A DNA stretch of 64,000 nucleotides, from NCBI RefSeq assembly GCF_018408855.1, contig NZ_AP024325.1, positions 1,550,001-1,614,000 of the forward strand, in the 5' to 3' direction. Position 1 is the first letter of the stretch. Each line of letters starts with the position of its first letter. The position numbers were made by a program, and so were the translations under genes. Under the pieces are notes generated by a model. That model did no database searches. It was not told where the DNA came from and saw only the letters and a program-made list of their open reading frames with translations. The DNA is from Caballeronia sp. NK8 (GTDB taxonomy: Bacteria > Pseudomonadota > Gammaproteobacteria > Burkholderiales > Burkholderiaceae). Below are positions 48,061 to 58,600 of this stretch, piece by piece.

Positions 48061-48078
48061 AAACCGCCCGGTCGGTTT
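48061..48078. promoter_or_regulatory. TetR-type palindromic operator candidate upstream of the acetate symporter operon
   Basis: AAACCGCCCGGTCGGTTT is an 18-base dyad whose two halves differ at one pair of positions. It looks like the AACCGACCGGTCGGTT sites used by many TetR-family repressors. It lies 77 bases before the DUF485 start and is followed by AT-rich ATTAATAGAATGG, a possible -10 region. The rest of the 323-base gap (47833-48155) holds no gene. Confidence 0.5.
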
Positions 48079-48155
48079 ATTAATAGAATGGCTGCTCGTT
48101 GCAAGACCAACGCCCCGAGCGCTGGCAAAAACATATCCCTTCCGGAGACACAGGC

Positions 48156-48461
48156 ATGGACGAGCAGCAGTTGGAGACGCTTCGCCTCCACCCCGACTTC
48201 AGACGCCTGGTCGCGACCAAGACGCGACTCGCCTGGACCCTCACCGCCGTCATGCTGACGGCCTACTTCAGCTTCGTACTGCTGCTCGCGTTTTCTCCGT
48301 CGACGCTCGGCCTGCGCATCGGCGCGGGCACCGTGACGCTCGGCATTCCGGTGGCGATCGCGTTCATCCTGCTCGCCTTCACGCTGACTGCCGTCTACGT
48401 CATCAAGGCGAACGGTTCGATCGACGCGCTCAACGAAACCCTGAAGGAGCATCACGCATGA
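48156..48461 (+). CDS. DUF485 membrane protein (YjcH type)
   Basis: This 101-residue inner-membrane protein has two hydrophobic helices ([18 protein letters not shown] and [19 protein letters not shown]) and the N-terminal DUF485 pattern [15 protein letters not shown]. Its gene habitually precedes actP in proteobacteria, and here the two overlap by ATGA. The ATG at 48156 has GGAG ten bases upstream, favouring it over an earlier in-frame ATG. It probably assists assembly or regulation of the symporter. No direct activity is known to me. Confidence 0.88.
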   Translation: MDEQQLETLRLHPDFRRLVATKTRLAWTLTAVMLTAYFSFVLLLAFSPSTLGLRIGAGTVTLGIPVAIAFILLAFTLTAVYVIKANGSIDALNETLKEHHA

Positions 48462-50131
48462 AGAAGCTTCTCCCGACGATTCCGCTCGCGCTCGCGACGC
48501 TCGTGCTTGCTTCGCAGTCCGTGATGGCCGCCGATGCCGTGACGGGTCCGGTGAGCGCGCGTCCGCTCAACTGGAGCGCGATCGCGATGTTCTTCGTGTT
48601 CGTTCTTCTGACGCTCGGCATCACGCGCTGGGCCGCGAAGCGCACGCGCTCGGCCTCCGATTTCTACGCGGCGGGCGGCGGCCTGACGGGCTTCCAGAAT
48701 GGCCTCGCAATCGCTGGCGACATGGTCTCGGCGGCGTCCTTTCTCGGCATCTCCGCGATGATCTTCGACAAGGGCTACGACGGCATGATCTACGCGCTCG
48801 GCGTCGTGGCGGGCTGGCCGATCATCCTCTTTCTGATCGCGGAACGGCTGCGCAATCTCGGCAAATACACCTTCGCCGATGTCGTTTCATACCGGCTCGC
48901 GCAGCGCCCGGTGCGGATCGCCGCAGCGTGCGGCACGCTGACCGTGGCGATCCTGTATCTGGTCGCGCAGATGGTCGGTGCGGGCAAGCTGATCCAGTTG
49001 CTGTTCGGGACGAGCTATCTGTCGGCCGTCATGCTGGTGGGCTGTCTGATGGTGCTCTACGTGATGTTCGGCGGCATGCTCGCGACAACCTGGGTGCAGA
49101 TCATCAAGGCCGCGCTGTTGCTGGGCGGCGCGACCTTCATGGCGTTCATGGTGCTCGCGTGGTTCGGCTTCGATATCGAAGCGCTCTTCTCGGGCGCGGT
49201 CAAGGCGCACGCGAAAGGCCAGTCGATCATGGCGCCGGGCGGGCTCGTCTCCGATCCGGTCGATGCGGTGTCGCTCGCCGTCGGCATGATGTTCGGCACG
49301 GCTGGGCTGCCGCACATCCTGATGCGCTTCTTCACCGTCGCCGACGCGAAAGAGGCCCGCAAGTCGGTGCTCTACGCGACGGGCTTCATCGGCTACTTCT
49401 ATCTGCTGATCCTGTTGCTCGGTTTCGGCGCGATCGTGATCGTCGGCACCAACGGCGATTTCCACGATGCGGCCGGCAAGATCATCGGCGGCAGCAACAT
49501 GGTGGCCGTGCATCTGGCGGGCGCGGTGGGCGGCAATCTGTTCCTCGGCTTCATCTCCGCGGTGGCGTTCGCGACGGTGCTCGCAGTGGTGTCCGGCCTC
49601 GCGCTCTCGGGCGCGTCCGCCGTCTCCCACGATCTGTACGCGAACGCATTGCGCAAGGGCGCGGTCACGGAAGCGCAGGAGATTCGCGTGTCGAAGATCG
49701 CCACGCTCGTCATCGGCGTGCTGGCGATTCTGCTCGGCATCATCTTCGAGCATCAGAACATCGCGTTCCTGTCGGGGCTCGTGCTGGCGATCGCCGCATC
49801 GGCCAACTTTCCGGTGCTGTTTCTTTCAATGTTCTGGAAGGGCCTCACGACGCGCGGCGCGGTGACGGGCATGCTCACCGGGCTGATTTCGGCGATCGCG
49901 CTGCTCGTGCTCGGCCCCGCCGTCTGGGTGCAGATCCTCAAGCACCCGCACGCGATCTTCCCGTACGCCAATCCCGCCCTCTTCTCGATGACGCTGGCAT
50001 TCGCGAGCGCGTGGCTGTTCTCCGTGCTCGATTCATCGGCGCAAGGCAAGCGCGAACAGGAACGCTATGTCGACCAGTTCATCCGCTCGATGACGGGCAT
50101 CGGCGCCGCCCGCGCGACCGACAAGCACTAA
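48458..50131 (+). CDS. actP: Cation/acetate symporter
   Basis: The 557-residue sodium:solute symporter family protein has a cleavable signal-like N-terminus ([19 protein letters not shown]...MAADA), characteristic of ActP, and about 13 helices. Recognisable pieces are [60 protein letters not shown] and [18 protein letters not shown]. It takes up acetate and other short carboxylates with sodium. Its start overlaps the DUF485 gene. A bidirectional terminator lies just after its stop. Confidence 0.93.
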   Translation: MKKLLPTIPLALATLVLASQSVMAADAVTGPVSARPLNWSAIAMFFVFVLLTLGITRWAAKRTRSASDFYAAGGGLTGFQNGLAIAGDMVSAASFLGISAMIFDKGYDGMIYALGVVAGWPIILFLIAERLRNLGKYTFADVVSYRLAQRPVRIAAACGTLTVAILYLVAQMVGAGKLIQLLFGTSYLSAVMLVGCLMVLYVMFGGMLATTWVQIIKAALLLGGATFMAFMVLAWFGFDIEALFSGAVKAHAKGQSIMAPGGLVSDPVDAVSLAVGMMFGTAGLPHILMRFFTVADAKEARKSVLYATGFIGYFYLLILLLGFGAIVIVGTNGDFHDAAGKIIGGSNMVAVHLAGAVGGNLFLGFISAVAFATVLAVVSGLALSGASAVSHDLYANALRKGAVTEAQEIRVSKIATLVIGVLAILLGIIFEHQNIAFLSGLVLAIAASANFPVLFLSMFWKGLTTRGAVTGMLTGLISAIALLVLGPAVWVQILKHPHAIFPYANPALFSMTLAFASAWLFSVLDSSAQGKREQERYVDQFIRSMTGIGAARATDKH

Positions 50132-50137
50132 GTTCGG

Positions 50138-50157
50138 CGAGGCGCTAACGCGCCTCG
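50138..50157. terminator. Bidirectional hairpin between actP and the FkbM gene
   Basis: CGAGGCGC-TAAC-GCGCCTCG is a perfect eight-base-pair stem placed seven bases after the actP stop and overlapping the last codons of the convergent FkbM gene. A short TCTT follows on the plus strand. It is symmetric and could terminate both transcripts. Confidence 0.6.
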
Positions 50158-50981
50158 TCTTGCTTGCGTGGCAGGACCGAATTGGAAATCGAGAATACGT
50201 TTTCGCCGTAGTAGACGAAGTCGCGTTCCATGTCGATATGCCACTTCAGGAAGTTGCGGCTGTTCGATTTCCCCGGCAGCAGCCAGTCGTGCAGCTCGAT
50301 GATCACCAGCGGAAAGCTGTTCAACTGCTCGGAGTAGCGCGAAAAGAGATCGGATTCCGCGCCTTCGATGTCGATCTTCAGGATGAACGGCGTGCCGCTG
50401 GTTTTCGCGATCACTTCTTCCAGCGTCAGCGCGTCGACCTCGTAGGAGCGCTCGCTCGGTTGCTCCGCCGTGCGATAACCCCACGCGCCCTCTCCCGGAT
50501 CGGTCAGAAACAGCTTTCCGCTGTGCGCCGCGATCGCCGCGTTGACCGGCACGATCGACGGAAACGACGCCGCGTTGCGGTTCAGCAGTTCGTAGTTCGA
50601 TATGTCCGGCTCGACAGCCAGGATCTTCGCCCTGGGATAGGTCAGCGCGAACCAGACCGACGCCGCGCCGATATTGGCCCCGGCGTCGACGATGATCGGA
50701 TCGGGATTCGACTCGTAGAAGTCGACGATATCCTGCGCGCGGCTGAGATGATCCGACGCGTAGCACCGTTGAAAGAAGATATCCCAGCACACGCGCCGGT
50801 CGGCCATCGCGGGACGATAGGTGAAGAGCTTGCCGCCAGGAAGGCGCAAGCCATGCGGACCGTATTTGACGGGCCCCCAGGCGTCGGTCGACGCATTGCC
50901 GGGGCGCAGCCATCGCAAGAGCACCGGGGGCACCATGTCCTTGACGGTGTGCTTGATCAAGTCGCGCGTAAAGTCTTGCAT
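50145..50981 (-). CDS. FkbM-family methyltransferase
   Basis: This 278-residue SAM-dependent methyltransferase shows motif I IIVDAGANIGAASVWFAL, motif II ILAVEPDISNYELLNRN, motif III VPVNAAIAAHSGK and the FkbM-specific ILKIDIEGAESDLF. FkbM proteins usually O-methylate sugars or polyketides. The lone placement here, near no biosynthetic cluster, leaves the acceptor open; surface glycan methylation is a reasonable guess given the glycosyltransferase at 44069-45289. The start at 50981 is the first plausible ATG. Confidence 0.87.
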   Translation of the reverse strand: MQDFTRDLIKHTVKDMVPPVLLRWLRPGNASTDAWGPVKYGPHGLRLPGGKLFTYRPAMADRRVCWDIFFQRCYASDHLSRAQDIVDFYESNPDPIIVDAGANIGAASVWFALTYPRAKILAVEPDISNYELLNRNAASFPSIVPVNAAIAAHSGKLFLTDPGEGAWGYRTAEQPSERSYEVDALTLEEVIAKTSGTPFILKIDIEGAESDLFSRYSEQLNSFPLVIIELHDWLLPGKSNSRNFLKWHIDMERDFVYYGENVFSISNSVLPRKQDEAR

Positions 50982-51304
50982 CCTTGCCTCCGAATGGATC
51001 TCGTTCGAGATTGCGTCATCGGTTCAAAGGGCCGCATTGCGTGTCCGACGCGGCCGGCGAATTTTTTTCGATCTTGAGGTTACGCGACCGTTCACTCCCA
51101 AAAGCGGCATTTTTTGCACGTGAATGTGCGATACCGCACAGCCGCGCCCAGATATCTGCGCTGGCCCAGCTCTGGGTTCTGTCCCCCGCAAGCGCCGTGC
51201 GCCGGTCCCTCGTTCAAGTTCTCCCGCGTCGTGCCGAAATAAGCACGGAAGGCGCGTCATTCGATGACGCCTCCGACGCTGTCAAACAGCTTCCCGGCCA
51301 GGCC
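50982..51304. other. Divergent intergenic region, no gene seen
   Basis: This 323-base gap separates the FkbM gene and the kinase operon. It contains T-rich runs (about 51061-51070 and 51109-51115) between GC-rich stretches. The reading frame of the kinase is open back to about 50984, but the residues are arginine/proline-rich and unlike the family, so this is treated as promoter and leader DNA. Confidence 0.45.
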
Positions 51305-53308
51305 ATGTCACTTTCATCCCGTCAGCATTTTCTGGCGAACTTCCTTCGCGCAAGCGCCGCGCCCGCTTCGAACGTGACCGCGTCGAACCGGACGCGCACG
51401 CTCGCGGAAGCGCTCGCGCTCGGCATCCTCTGTTACCTGCTCGCGCGGCCGGTCGCGCATCTCGACAGCGCCGGCACGCTCGCGGCGATCGCGTGGCCCG
51501 CGCCCGCGGTCGTCATCGCGATTCTTTGGCCGATGCCGCCGCGACGCTGGCCGATCCATCTCCTCGCGATGTTCGTCGCAATCGCCGCAACGGGCGATTT
51601 CAGCAGCGCGTCATGGCGCAGCGACCTGGGCTTCTGCGTCCTGAACGTGCTCGAAGTCGCGCTGTGCGCGTGGCTCGGCCGGAGTTATGTCGACGCCGAT
51701 GGTGCGATCGTCACGACCGCCACGCTGATGCGCTTCCTGCTGCTGCTCCCGCTCGCGGCCATCGGCGCAACCTCGATGCTCGGCGCGACGCTCGCGAGCG
51801 ATCTGGGCCACGACGGCTGGTGGCGCGAATGGCGCACGCTGTTCGTCGGCAACGGCGTCGCGGTGCTGGTGCTGGTGCCGGCGGTGCTCGCCTGGCGCGC
51901 ACGTCTCGCCACGGCCGCGACCAGCGCGAACAGCGCACGCAACGCCGAACCGCTGATCGCGCTCGCGTGCAGCCTCGCGGTGGTCGCGTTGCTGGTCGCC
52001 GCGGCGGCGTTGCAGGTGTCGGAACAGGTGCAACGCGCCGTCGTCTCGCTGTTGCTGGCGGGCATCGCCATTTACGGCGGACTGGCCGCAGCCGCGACGA
52101 CCGTCGCGACCGCCGCGGTGTTCGGCGTCGGCCTGACGCTGATGCGGCTCGGGCCGTATCGCTACGAGAACGCCGAAAGCGCATGGCATCTGCAGATCGA
52201 CATGGCCGGGCTCGCGATCCTCACGTTCTTCGTCGCGGTGGCCGTGCGCGAGCGCCGGCAACTCGCGCTTCGCCTGGAACGGGCGCGCCGGATGGAGTCG
52301 CTCGGGCTGCTCGCGGGCGGCGTCGCGCACGATTTCAAGAACATCCTCGCCGCCGTCGATGGCTACGCGGAAATCGCCCGCGACCGGCTCGCGGCCGATT
52401 CCGCCGCGCGCAAACCGCTTCGCGAAGTGCAGGCCGCATCGGCGCGCGGTTACGAACTCACCGAGGAAATCCTGCTGGCGGCGCGGCGCGGCGACCGCGT
52501 GCGCGAATCGCTCGACCTGATGTCGATCGTGCGCGAGAGCATCGCGCTCGCGCGGCCGCTGTGCCGCAACGGCGTCGTCATCGAATTCGAGCCGGCGGAT
52601 GGCCGCCTGTTCGTCGCCGCGCACGGCAACCAGCTCGTGCGGGCCGTGCTGAATCTCGCGAGCAACGCCAGCCTCGCGGCGCGCTCGCGCGTGGTGCTGC
52701 GCGCCGGCAGCGCGCCGTCGATGACCGGACCGCTCGCCATAGGCGACGCGCCGCCCGGCGCCATCGCGTGGGTGGACGTCGAAGACGATGGCCCGGGCAT
52801 TCCCGCCGAACATCTGCAACATCTGTTCGAGCCGTTCTTCTCCGTGCGGGCGAAGGGCGGCGGCTCGGGCCTCGGTCTCGCGATCGTCGCGGGCGTGGCC
52901 TGCGAACATCAGGGTGGCGTCGCGATCGAGACCGGGCCGGGCGGCACGCGCTTTCGTCTCGTGCTGCCGTTGCTGACGAAGGCGCCGGCGGCGGAGCAGC
53001 GCTTCGATCCTGCCGAACCGATCGGCCACGGCGAGCGCGTGATGCTGATCGACGCCGATCCCGAATCGCGCGAACGCTGCGAGGACTGGCTCGCGGAAAT
53101 GGGCTTCGAGCCGCTCGGTTACGCCGACGCCGACGAAGCGCACGAAGCCGCGCACGCCGACGACGAACCCGCGCTCGTGCTCGCCGCCTCCAACAGCCTG
53201 CCTGCGAGCGATATCGCATTCGCCGCGCGCGTCGTCGTCCTGAACCGACCCATCGAGCGCGAGGCCCTCGCACGCGCCGCCGCAACCGCCCTGAAGGACC
53301 TGTCATGA
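51305..53308 (+). CDS. MASE1-type sensor histidine kinase with degenerate receiver
   Basis: The product has 667 residues. A MASE1-like membrane sensor of about eight helices spans residues 25-310 (GTLAAIAWPAPAVVIAILW, NVLEVALCAWLGRSY). The HisKA box is GGVAHDFKNILAAVDGYAE, and the ATPase boxes are LNLASNASLAA, DDGPGIPAEH and GGSGLGLAIV. The C-terminal 90 residues resemble a receiver (RVMLIDADPESRERC) but lack the phospho-acceptor Asp (PALVLAASNSL) and have Arg for the conserved Lys (LNRPIER). The start at 51305 has only a weak ribosome site. Its stop overlaps the response-regulator start by ATGA, and that gene in turn overlaps tssA, so the pair probably controls type VI secretion. Confidence 0.85.
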   Translation: MSLSSRQHFLANFLRASAAPASNVTASNRTRTLAEALALGILCYLLARPVAHLDSAGTLAAIAWPAPAVVIAILWPMPPRRWPIHLLAMFVAIAATGDFSSASWRSDLGFCVLNVLEVALCAWLGRSYVDADGAIVTTATLMRFLLLLPLAAIGATSMLGATLASDLGHDGWWREWRTLFVGNGVAVLVLVPAVLAWRARLATAATSANSARNAEPLIALACSLAVVALLVAAAALQVSEQVQRAVVSLLLAGIAIYGGLAAAATTVATAAVFGVGLTLMRLGPYRYENAESAWHLQIDMAGLAILTFFVAVAVRERRQLALRLERARRMESLGLLAGGVAHDFKNILAAVDGYAEIARDRLAADSAARKPLREVQAASARGYELTEEILLAARRGDRVRESLDLMSIVRESIALARPLCRNGVVIEFEPADGRLFVAAHGNQLVRAVLNLASNASLAARSRVVLRAGSAPSMTGPLAIGDAPPGAIAWVDVEDDGPGIPAEHLQHLFEPFFSVRAKGGGSGLGLAIVAGVACEHQGGVAIETGPGGTRFRLVLPLLTKAPAAEQRFDPAEPIGHGERVMLIDADPESRERCEDWLAEMGFEPLGYADADEAHEAAHADDEPALVLAASNSLPASDIAFAARVVVLNRPIEREALARAAATALKDLS

Positions 53309-54039
53309 GCTTGCAGCCGCAACACAGCATCCTCGTCGTCGACGACGATCATTCGATGCGTATCCTGCTGATCGAATATCTTTCCGGGCACGGCTACAAG
53401 GCCGACGGCGCGGCGACCGCTCAGGAGGCGCTCAGCGTGTTCGCCGCCAAACGCTACGACCTCGTGCTGCTCGATCTCGGCCTGCCCGACGGCGACGGCA
53501 GCGACCTCGCGCGCCGCTGGCGCGAACAGGCGCAGGTGCCGATCATGTACATCACGGGCCGCAACGACGAAGCCGATCTCGTGATGGGACTAGAACTCGG
53601 CGCGGACGACTACATCGTCAAGCCGTTTTCGCTGCGCGAAGTGCTGGCGCGCATGCGCGCGGTGATGCGTCGCGCGGGAGCGGCGTCGGCCGCGCCGCTC
53701 ACGCGCGGCAAGCTGCCGAACGCGTATCGCTTCGCGGGCTGGACGCTGAACCTGAACACGCGCCGCCTGAGTTCCGCCGATCAGTCCGCGGTGCCGCTCA
53801 CCAATTCGGAATTCAATCTGCTCGTCACCTTCCTGAGCGCGCCGGGGCGTATCATCACGCGCGAAAAGCTGCTCGAAAGCACGCGCGCTTTCGACGACAT
53901 TTACGATCGCGCCATCGACGTGCAGATCCTGCGGCTGCGGCGCAAGATCGAGATCGACCCGAAAAAGCCGGCGCTGCTGCGCACCGAGCGCGGCGCGGGC
54001 TATATCTTCGACACCGACATCGAACATCTGTGGACCTGA
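53305..54039 (+). CDS. OmpR-family response regulator
   Basis: This 244-residue DNA-binding regulator has a receiver domain with acidic pocket VVDDDH, phospho-acceptor in VLLDLGLPDGDG, and the conserved YITGR and VKPFSLRE. It is followed by a winged-helix output domain (AVPLTNSEFNLLVTFL, REKLLESTR, VDVQILRLRRKIE with ID in place of VD, GAGYIF). It is translationally coupled to the upstream kinase and overlaps the tssA gene by ten bases at its 3' end. It is presumably phosphorylated by that kinase and could activate the T6SS genes on either side; no binding site was identified. Confidence 0.9.
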   Translation: MSLQPQHSILVVDDDHSMRILLIEYLSGHGYKADGAATAQEALSVFAAKRYDLVLLDLGLPDGDGSDLARRWREQAQVPIMYITGRNDEADLVMGLELGADDYIVKPFSLREVLARMRAVMRRAGAASAAPLTRGKLPNAYRFAGWTLNLNTRRLSSADQSAVPLTNSEFNLLVTFLSAPGRIITREKLLESTRAFDDIYDRAIDVQILRLRRKIEIDPKKPALLRTERGAGYIFDTDIEHLWT

Positions 54040-55664
54040 GCGCGTCCCATCCCTCTCAACCGCATGCAAAGAACCCCGTGACCGATTTCAAGAGCCTTGG
54101 TACGCAACCCATCAGCGACGCGCGGCCTTGCGGCGTCGACGTGCGCGACGATCCCGACTTCGAGCTGCTGCAAAACGAAATCGCGAAGCTGACCAATCCG
54201 GCCGCGAGCGGTTCGCCGGACTGGGAACAGGTGGTGAAGCTGTCGTCCGCGCTGCTCGCCGGCAAGGGCAAGGACATTCTCGTCGCGAGCTATCTGACGG
54301 GCGCGCTCCTGATCACGCGCGGGCTCGCCGGTTTGAGCGACGGCGCGCAGGCGCTCGAAGGGCTGCTCGCGACGCATTGGGAAGGGCTTTATCCGCCGGT
54401 CGCGCGGCTGCGCGCGCGGCGCAACGCGATTCAATGGCTGATCGATCGCGTTCGCGCGCATGGCGACGAGCACGACTGGTCGAGCTGGCCGCCGCAGGAT
54501 GCGGCGCTCGTCGAAGGCCTGCGCACGGCGCTGGCCGGGATCGATCGCGTGCTCGCGGAAAAGGACGACGAAGCGCCGTCGATGCAGCCGTTGCGCGCGC
54601 TGCTCGGCACGGTGCAGGTTGCCGAGCCGGAGCCGGAGCCGGTGGTTGTGGCTGTGCCCGAACCTGTCGTCGAGCCGGAGCCCGTCGCTGCGGCTCCCGT
54701 CGCCGCGCCCCGGCCCGCACCCGCACCAGTGGCCGCGCCTGCGATACAGTCCGATCCGCCCGCCCCCCTCGCCGTCGATTCATCCGATGGCGCCAGCCGC
54801 GCCACCGATGAAACGCTCGACCGGCTCGCCGCCATCGGCACCTGGTACGCGCAGAACGATCCATCGAGCGCGCTCGGCTTCCGGCTGCGCCGCATCGGCG
54901 TGTGGGCCGGCATCGAGCGCGCGCCGAACGCCCAAGGCTCGGACACGCAACTGCCCGGCCCGATTCCCCCATTACAGGATGCGTTGCGCAATCTGCAATC
55001 GCGCGCGGCGCATGGGGATATCGTCGGCTTTGCGGAAACGCAGGTGCTAACGTACCCGTTCTGGCTCGATCTGAACTACGCCGCCGCGACCGCGCTCGCC
55101 CAGCTCGGCGACGCGTGGAGTGCCGCGCGTCGTGAAGTCTGCGGCGAGACCGCGAAGTTCGTTGCGCGGATGGACGGCATCGAGCGGCTGAAATTCGCCA
55201 ATGGCGTGCCGTTCGCGAACGCCGATACGGTGCAATGGCTGGGCTCGCTGGCGTCTTCGGGCGGCGATGCGGGCGCGGCCGCCGCGCCGGACCCGCTCCT
55301 CGCGGTGCTCTCGCGGGCGCGGGCGCTTGCCGCCGACAACGATCTGCGCGCCGCCGCGCAATGCCTGCAGGACGAGATCGACAAGACCGCCGCCGTCGGC
55401 ACGCACCTGCGGCTGCGCACGGCGCTGTGCGATCTGCTGCTGGAGCATCGTCCGGGCGCGCGGCTCGATGCCTTCGCGCGCGCGCTGGTGGAGGAAGTCG
55501 ACCGCTACGGCGTGACGTCGTGGGACCCGGAACTCACCGCCGACGCGCTGCGCGCCGCCTACGCGATCCTGAGCCGCAACGATCAGAACGAAGCGGAAAC
55601 GGCGGCGCTGCTCGCGCGCATCGCGCCGCTGGACGTGGGGATCGCGGTGCGCTTGATTACGTGA
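54030..55664 (+). CDS. tssA: Type VI secretion protein TssA
   Basis: The 544-residue cytoplasmic T6SS protein caps and coordinates sheath assembly. The N-terminal ImpA domain is evident (ISDARPCGVDVRDDPDFELLQNEIAKL cut between PCG and DDP, then LATHWEGLYPPVA and RRNAIQWL). A Pro/Glu/Val/Ala-rich linker (about 205-255) joins a C-terminal VasJ-type domain (YPFWLDLNYAAATALAQLG). The GTG at 54030 overlaps the regulator stop; a second GTG at 54078 gives a start closer to the conserved region, so 16 residues are uncertain. It converges on tssM, separated by 21 bases with a GC-rich hairpin at 55671-55687. Confidence 0.92.
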   Translation: MDLSASHPSQPHAKNPVTDFKSLGTQPISDARPCGVDVRDDPDFELLQNEIAKLTNPAASGSPDWEQVVKLSSALLAGKGKDILVASYLTGALLITRGLAGLSDGAQALEGLLATHWEGLYPPVARLRARRNAIQWLIDRVRAHGDEHDWSSWPPQDAALVEGLRTALAGIDRVLAEKDDEAPSMQPLRALLGTVQVAEPEPEPVVVAVPEPVVEPEPVAAAPVAAPRPAPAPVAAPAIQSDPPAPLAVDSSDGASRATDETLDRLAAIGTWYAQNDPSSALGFRLRRIGVWAGIERAPNAQGSDTQLPGPIPPLQDALRNLQSRAAHGDIVGFAETQVLTYPFWLDLNYAAATALAQLGDAWSAARREVCGETAKFVARMDGIERLKFANGVPFANADTVQWLGSLASSGGDAGAAAAPDPLLAVLSRARALAADNDLRAAAQCLQDEIDKTAAVGTHLRLRTALCDLLLEHRPGARLDAFARALVEEVDRYGVTSWDPELTADALRAAYAILSRNDQNEAETAALLARIAPLDVGIAVRLIT

Positions 55665-55670
55665 TGGGCC

Positions 55671-55687
55671 GAGGGCGCGCCGCCCTC
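55671..55687. terminator. Hairpin between convergent tssA and tssM
   Basis: GAGGGC-GCGCC-GCCCTC forms a six-base-pair stem that begins seven bases after the tssA stop and overlaps the tssM stop codon. Neither strand has a T tract after it, so termination efficiency is doubtful. Confidence 0.35.
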
Positions 55688-58600
55688 AAAGCCCCGTCAT
55701 CATCATCGCTGGCGTCTGACCGCGCCAGCACGCGCCGATCGTCGCCGGCAAACCCAGTTCCGCCAGCGTGACCGGATTGCCCGCCACCGTCGGCACGATC
55801 GCCGGCAGCGGCGGCATGCCCGGACTCATCACCGCGAGCTGATCGACGATGTTCATCTGCTGACGCTGCGCCTGCGCGTCCTGAATCTGCTGCTTCTGTT
55901 GCGCGGTGGTCTTCTGCAGCGTCTCGTAGACCTCGATCCGATGCGCGGCGTCCGTCACCTGATCGCCGCCCGTCACCGCGAAACTCACCGTCAGCGTCTG
56001 CACGTTGAGCGCCTTCAGCGCGCTCTCGCTCGCCGGGAAATCGGCGGCCGTGAACTGGCGCTGCCCATCCGCGAAATCCTTCAGGAACGCCGCGACACCC
56101 AGCGGCCCAGCGTAATTGCGGTTCAAGGTCAGATTGCCGATCTTGATCTGCAAGCGCGTATCGCCGCACTGCCCCGCCGTCCACGCAAAGCTCGTGCTGA
56201 CCGGGAAGTTGTAGTTGTTCAGCGTCTGCACGCCCGCCGCGCACTGCACGGTGAGGATCGTCGCGTAGGGTTTCGCCTGTGCGTCGGCATTGACGTTGGT
56301 CGGCTGCGCCGTGAGCGTGAGCGGCACCGTCAACGCGCGGGCCGCGTCGGCCTGCTGCTTGGCCGTCGCGAGCGTGCGGTCGAGCTGATCGAGCGCCTGC
56401 TGTGCGTCCAGTTGCGCCTTCTGCGCCTGAAGCTGCTGCGCCTGCTTGTCCGCCGCGCTGCGCGCAGCCGATTGCTGCTGCGCGAGCTGGCGTCCGAACG
56501 CGCCGTTGAGCATCGGCACGAACGTCGACGTGAACGGCACGCTGAAACCCTGCGTCTCGACGATCTCGTAACGGCTCGCATTGCGCGTGAGGAACGGCTT
56601 GGCCGCGCCATCGGCGAAGGCCCAGACCGCGCCCTTCGCGCCGAACAGCTGATCGATCGCCGCGCTCTTGTCGGTCGCGCCCTGCAGCGGATACACCACG
56701 CCCGATTCCCAGCCGCGCTGCAATTCGCACGAAGCCTGCTGCTCGACATACGCCGCGAGAAAATCGAACGGACCGCGAATCAGACGCCACGTCAGCATGT
56801 CCGAGCCGTCGCCGGTGCCGATCAGCGTGCGCAACTGCGTGAGCGGTTGCAGCGCGCTCATCATCTCCGAAGGCTGCGGTTGCGCGCTCGTCGCGAACTG
56901 CGCGAAGTCCGCGGCAAGCTGATAGTTCTTGCCGCTGCCCGCGCCGCTGTCGATGGCGAGCTTGTTCAGTCCGGCGAGATAGAGCGTCAGTGCATCGACC
57001 GCGCCGAGGTTGTTGGTCACGGCCTGACCGCCGCGTTGGGGCGCGCCGGAGAGCACGTCCTTGAGCGCCGTCGCGCCGACCGCGTTGATCGCGCCCGCCA
57101 CCTTGACAGCCTGATTCGCCGCGCCCATGCGCGTCGCCTGTTCGCGCACCTGCTGAAACTGCCGCGCGAGGACGATCCAGCCGGGCAGCGGCGCGTCGGC
57201 GCGTTCGCCGTCGAACTCCTCGTTGATCCGCGCGATCAGGCGGAAATACGGACTCGCCGGCCCGCTGACGATGCCGAGCGCGGAACGCCAGCCCGCTTCG
57301 CCCGAATACGGCGCGGCGCCGTTCGTGAAGGCCTCGACGAAGTTCTGCCATGCCAGCACGCGCCGGGTGCGATACCAGTCGTCGAAGGACGCACGCTGCC
57401 GGTCGAATTGCTCAGGATCGCTGACCGCCGCGCGAATCTGCTTCGCGAGTGCGTCGAGCGCCTGACGGCCCGCGACGGTATAGACCGCCGGAACCGTCGC
57501 ATCGGGCGTGCTCGCGACGCTCGCTACGCTTGCGCCGATCACGCTGCCTCTGGCCGAGCGCATGCCGGCATCGACCATTGCGTTCGCGGGTTGCGCGTTG
57601 CCGCCCCAGAAGTCGGACGCGCGCACCGGCGCGAGTTCGCCGCCGTCCGGCACGAGGCCGACGAGCCAGGTCATCTGCGGATCGGCGGCGACAGCCTGAT
57701 CGAGCAGCGCGCGCTGATTCTTCAGCCGCTCCTGGAGATAGCCGGCGTCGTTCGGCGACCAGACCAGATACGAGACCGTGAGCGGATTCATTTGGGCGTT
57801 GAGCTGCGCCGGATAGAGCGAAGTGGCGACCGGCTGCGGCATCGCTTCGAGCGTCGCGCGGTTCGCGCCGCCCATGCGCGCCCGCAACAACGCGATCGAG
57901 CGCGCGAGATTCAGCAGTTGTCCCGCCTGCTCGACCGGCGGCCCCGCCTGTCCCACCGATGCCGCCAGCGCCGTCTGCTGGCTCTGGTCCGCAGCGGGCT
58001 GAATCGCTTGCCGGTATTGCTGCACGAACACATCATGCAGACGCGCTTCGAGCGACGCGAGACCCGCACCATTGCCGAGCAGCCCCGACATCCAGCGCCG
58101 GTCGTTCTGCGCGACCTGCGTCAGCACGTCGTTGGAATACGTGAGCGCGGCGGCGTCGTGGAACAGGTTGCCATTCAGCGCGACCTTGTCGGGCCGCGCG
58201 CTCTGCACCAGGGCGAGCGTCTGTTTGTTGCCGGCGAAGGACACCGACAGCAGGATGCCGAACATCGCGACGAGCAGCACCCACGCAATGACGCCCACGC
58301 TCTGCGTGACCCGCTTCCAGTGATGCACGAGCATGGCTGGCTTCGCGGCGTTGCGGTCCTGCGGCAGGATGCGGCCGAAGAAGTCGTGCAGGAACACGCC
58401 CGCCGTGTCGCTCGCATGCGGCGGCGAGGCGGGCAGCACCGAACCCATCAGCGCCGACATCGCGCCGCCTTCCTGCTGGCCGCTGCTGAAGAAGATGCCG
58501 CGCAACAGCGGCCGTTCGAGATACGGGCTGTCGGCAAGACAGGTGCCGAGGAACATCCCGAGGCCGGCGCGCAACTGCTCCAGTTCGTTCGGGAACATCA

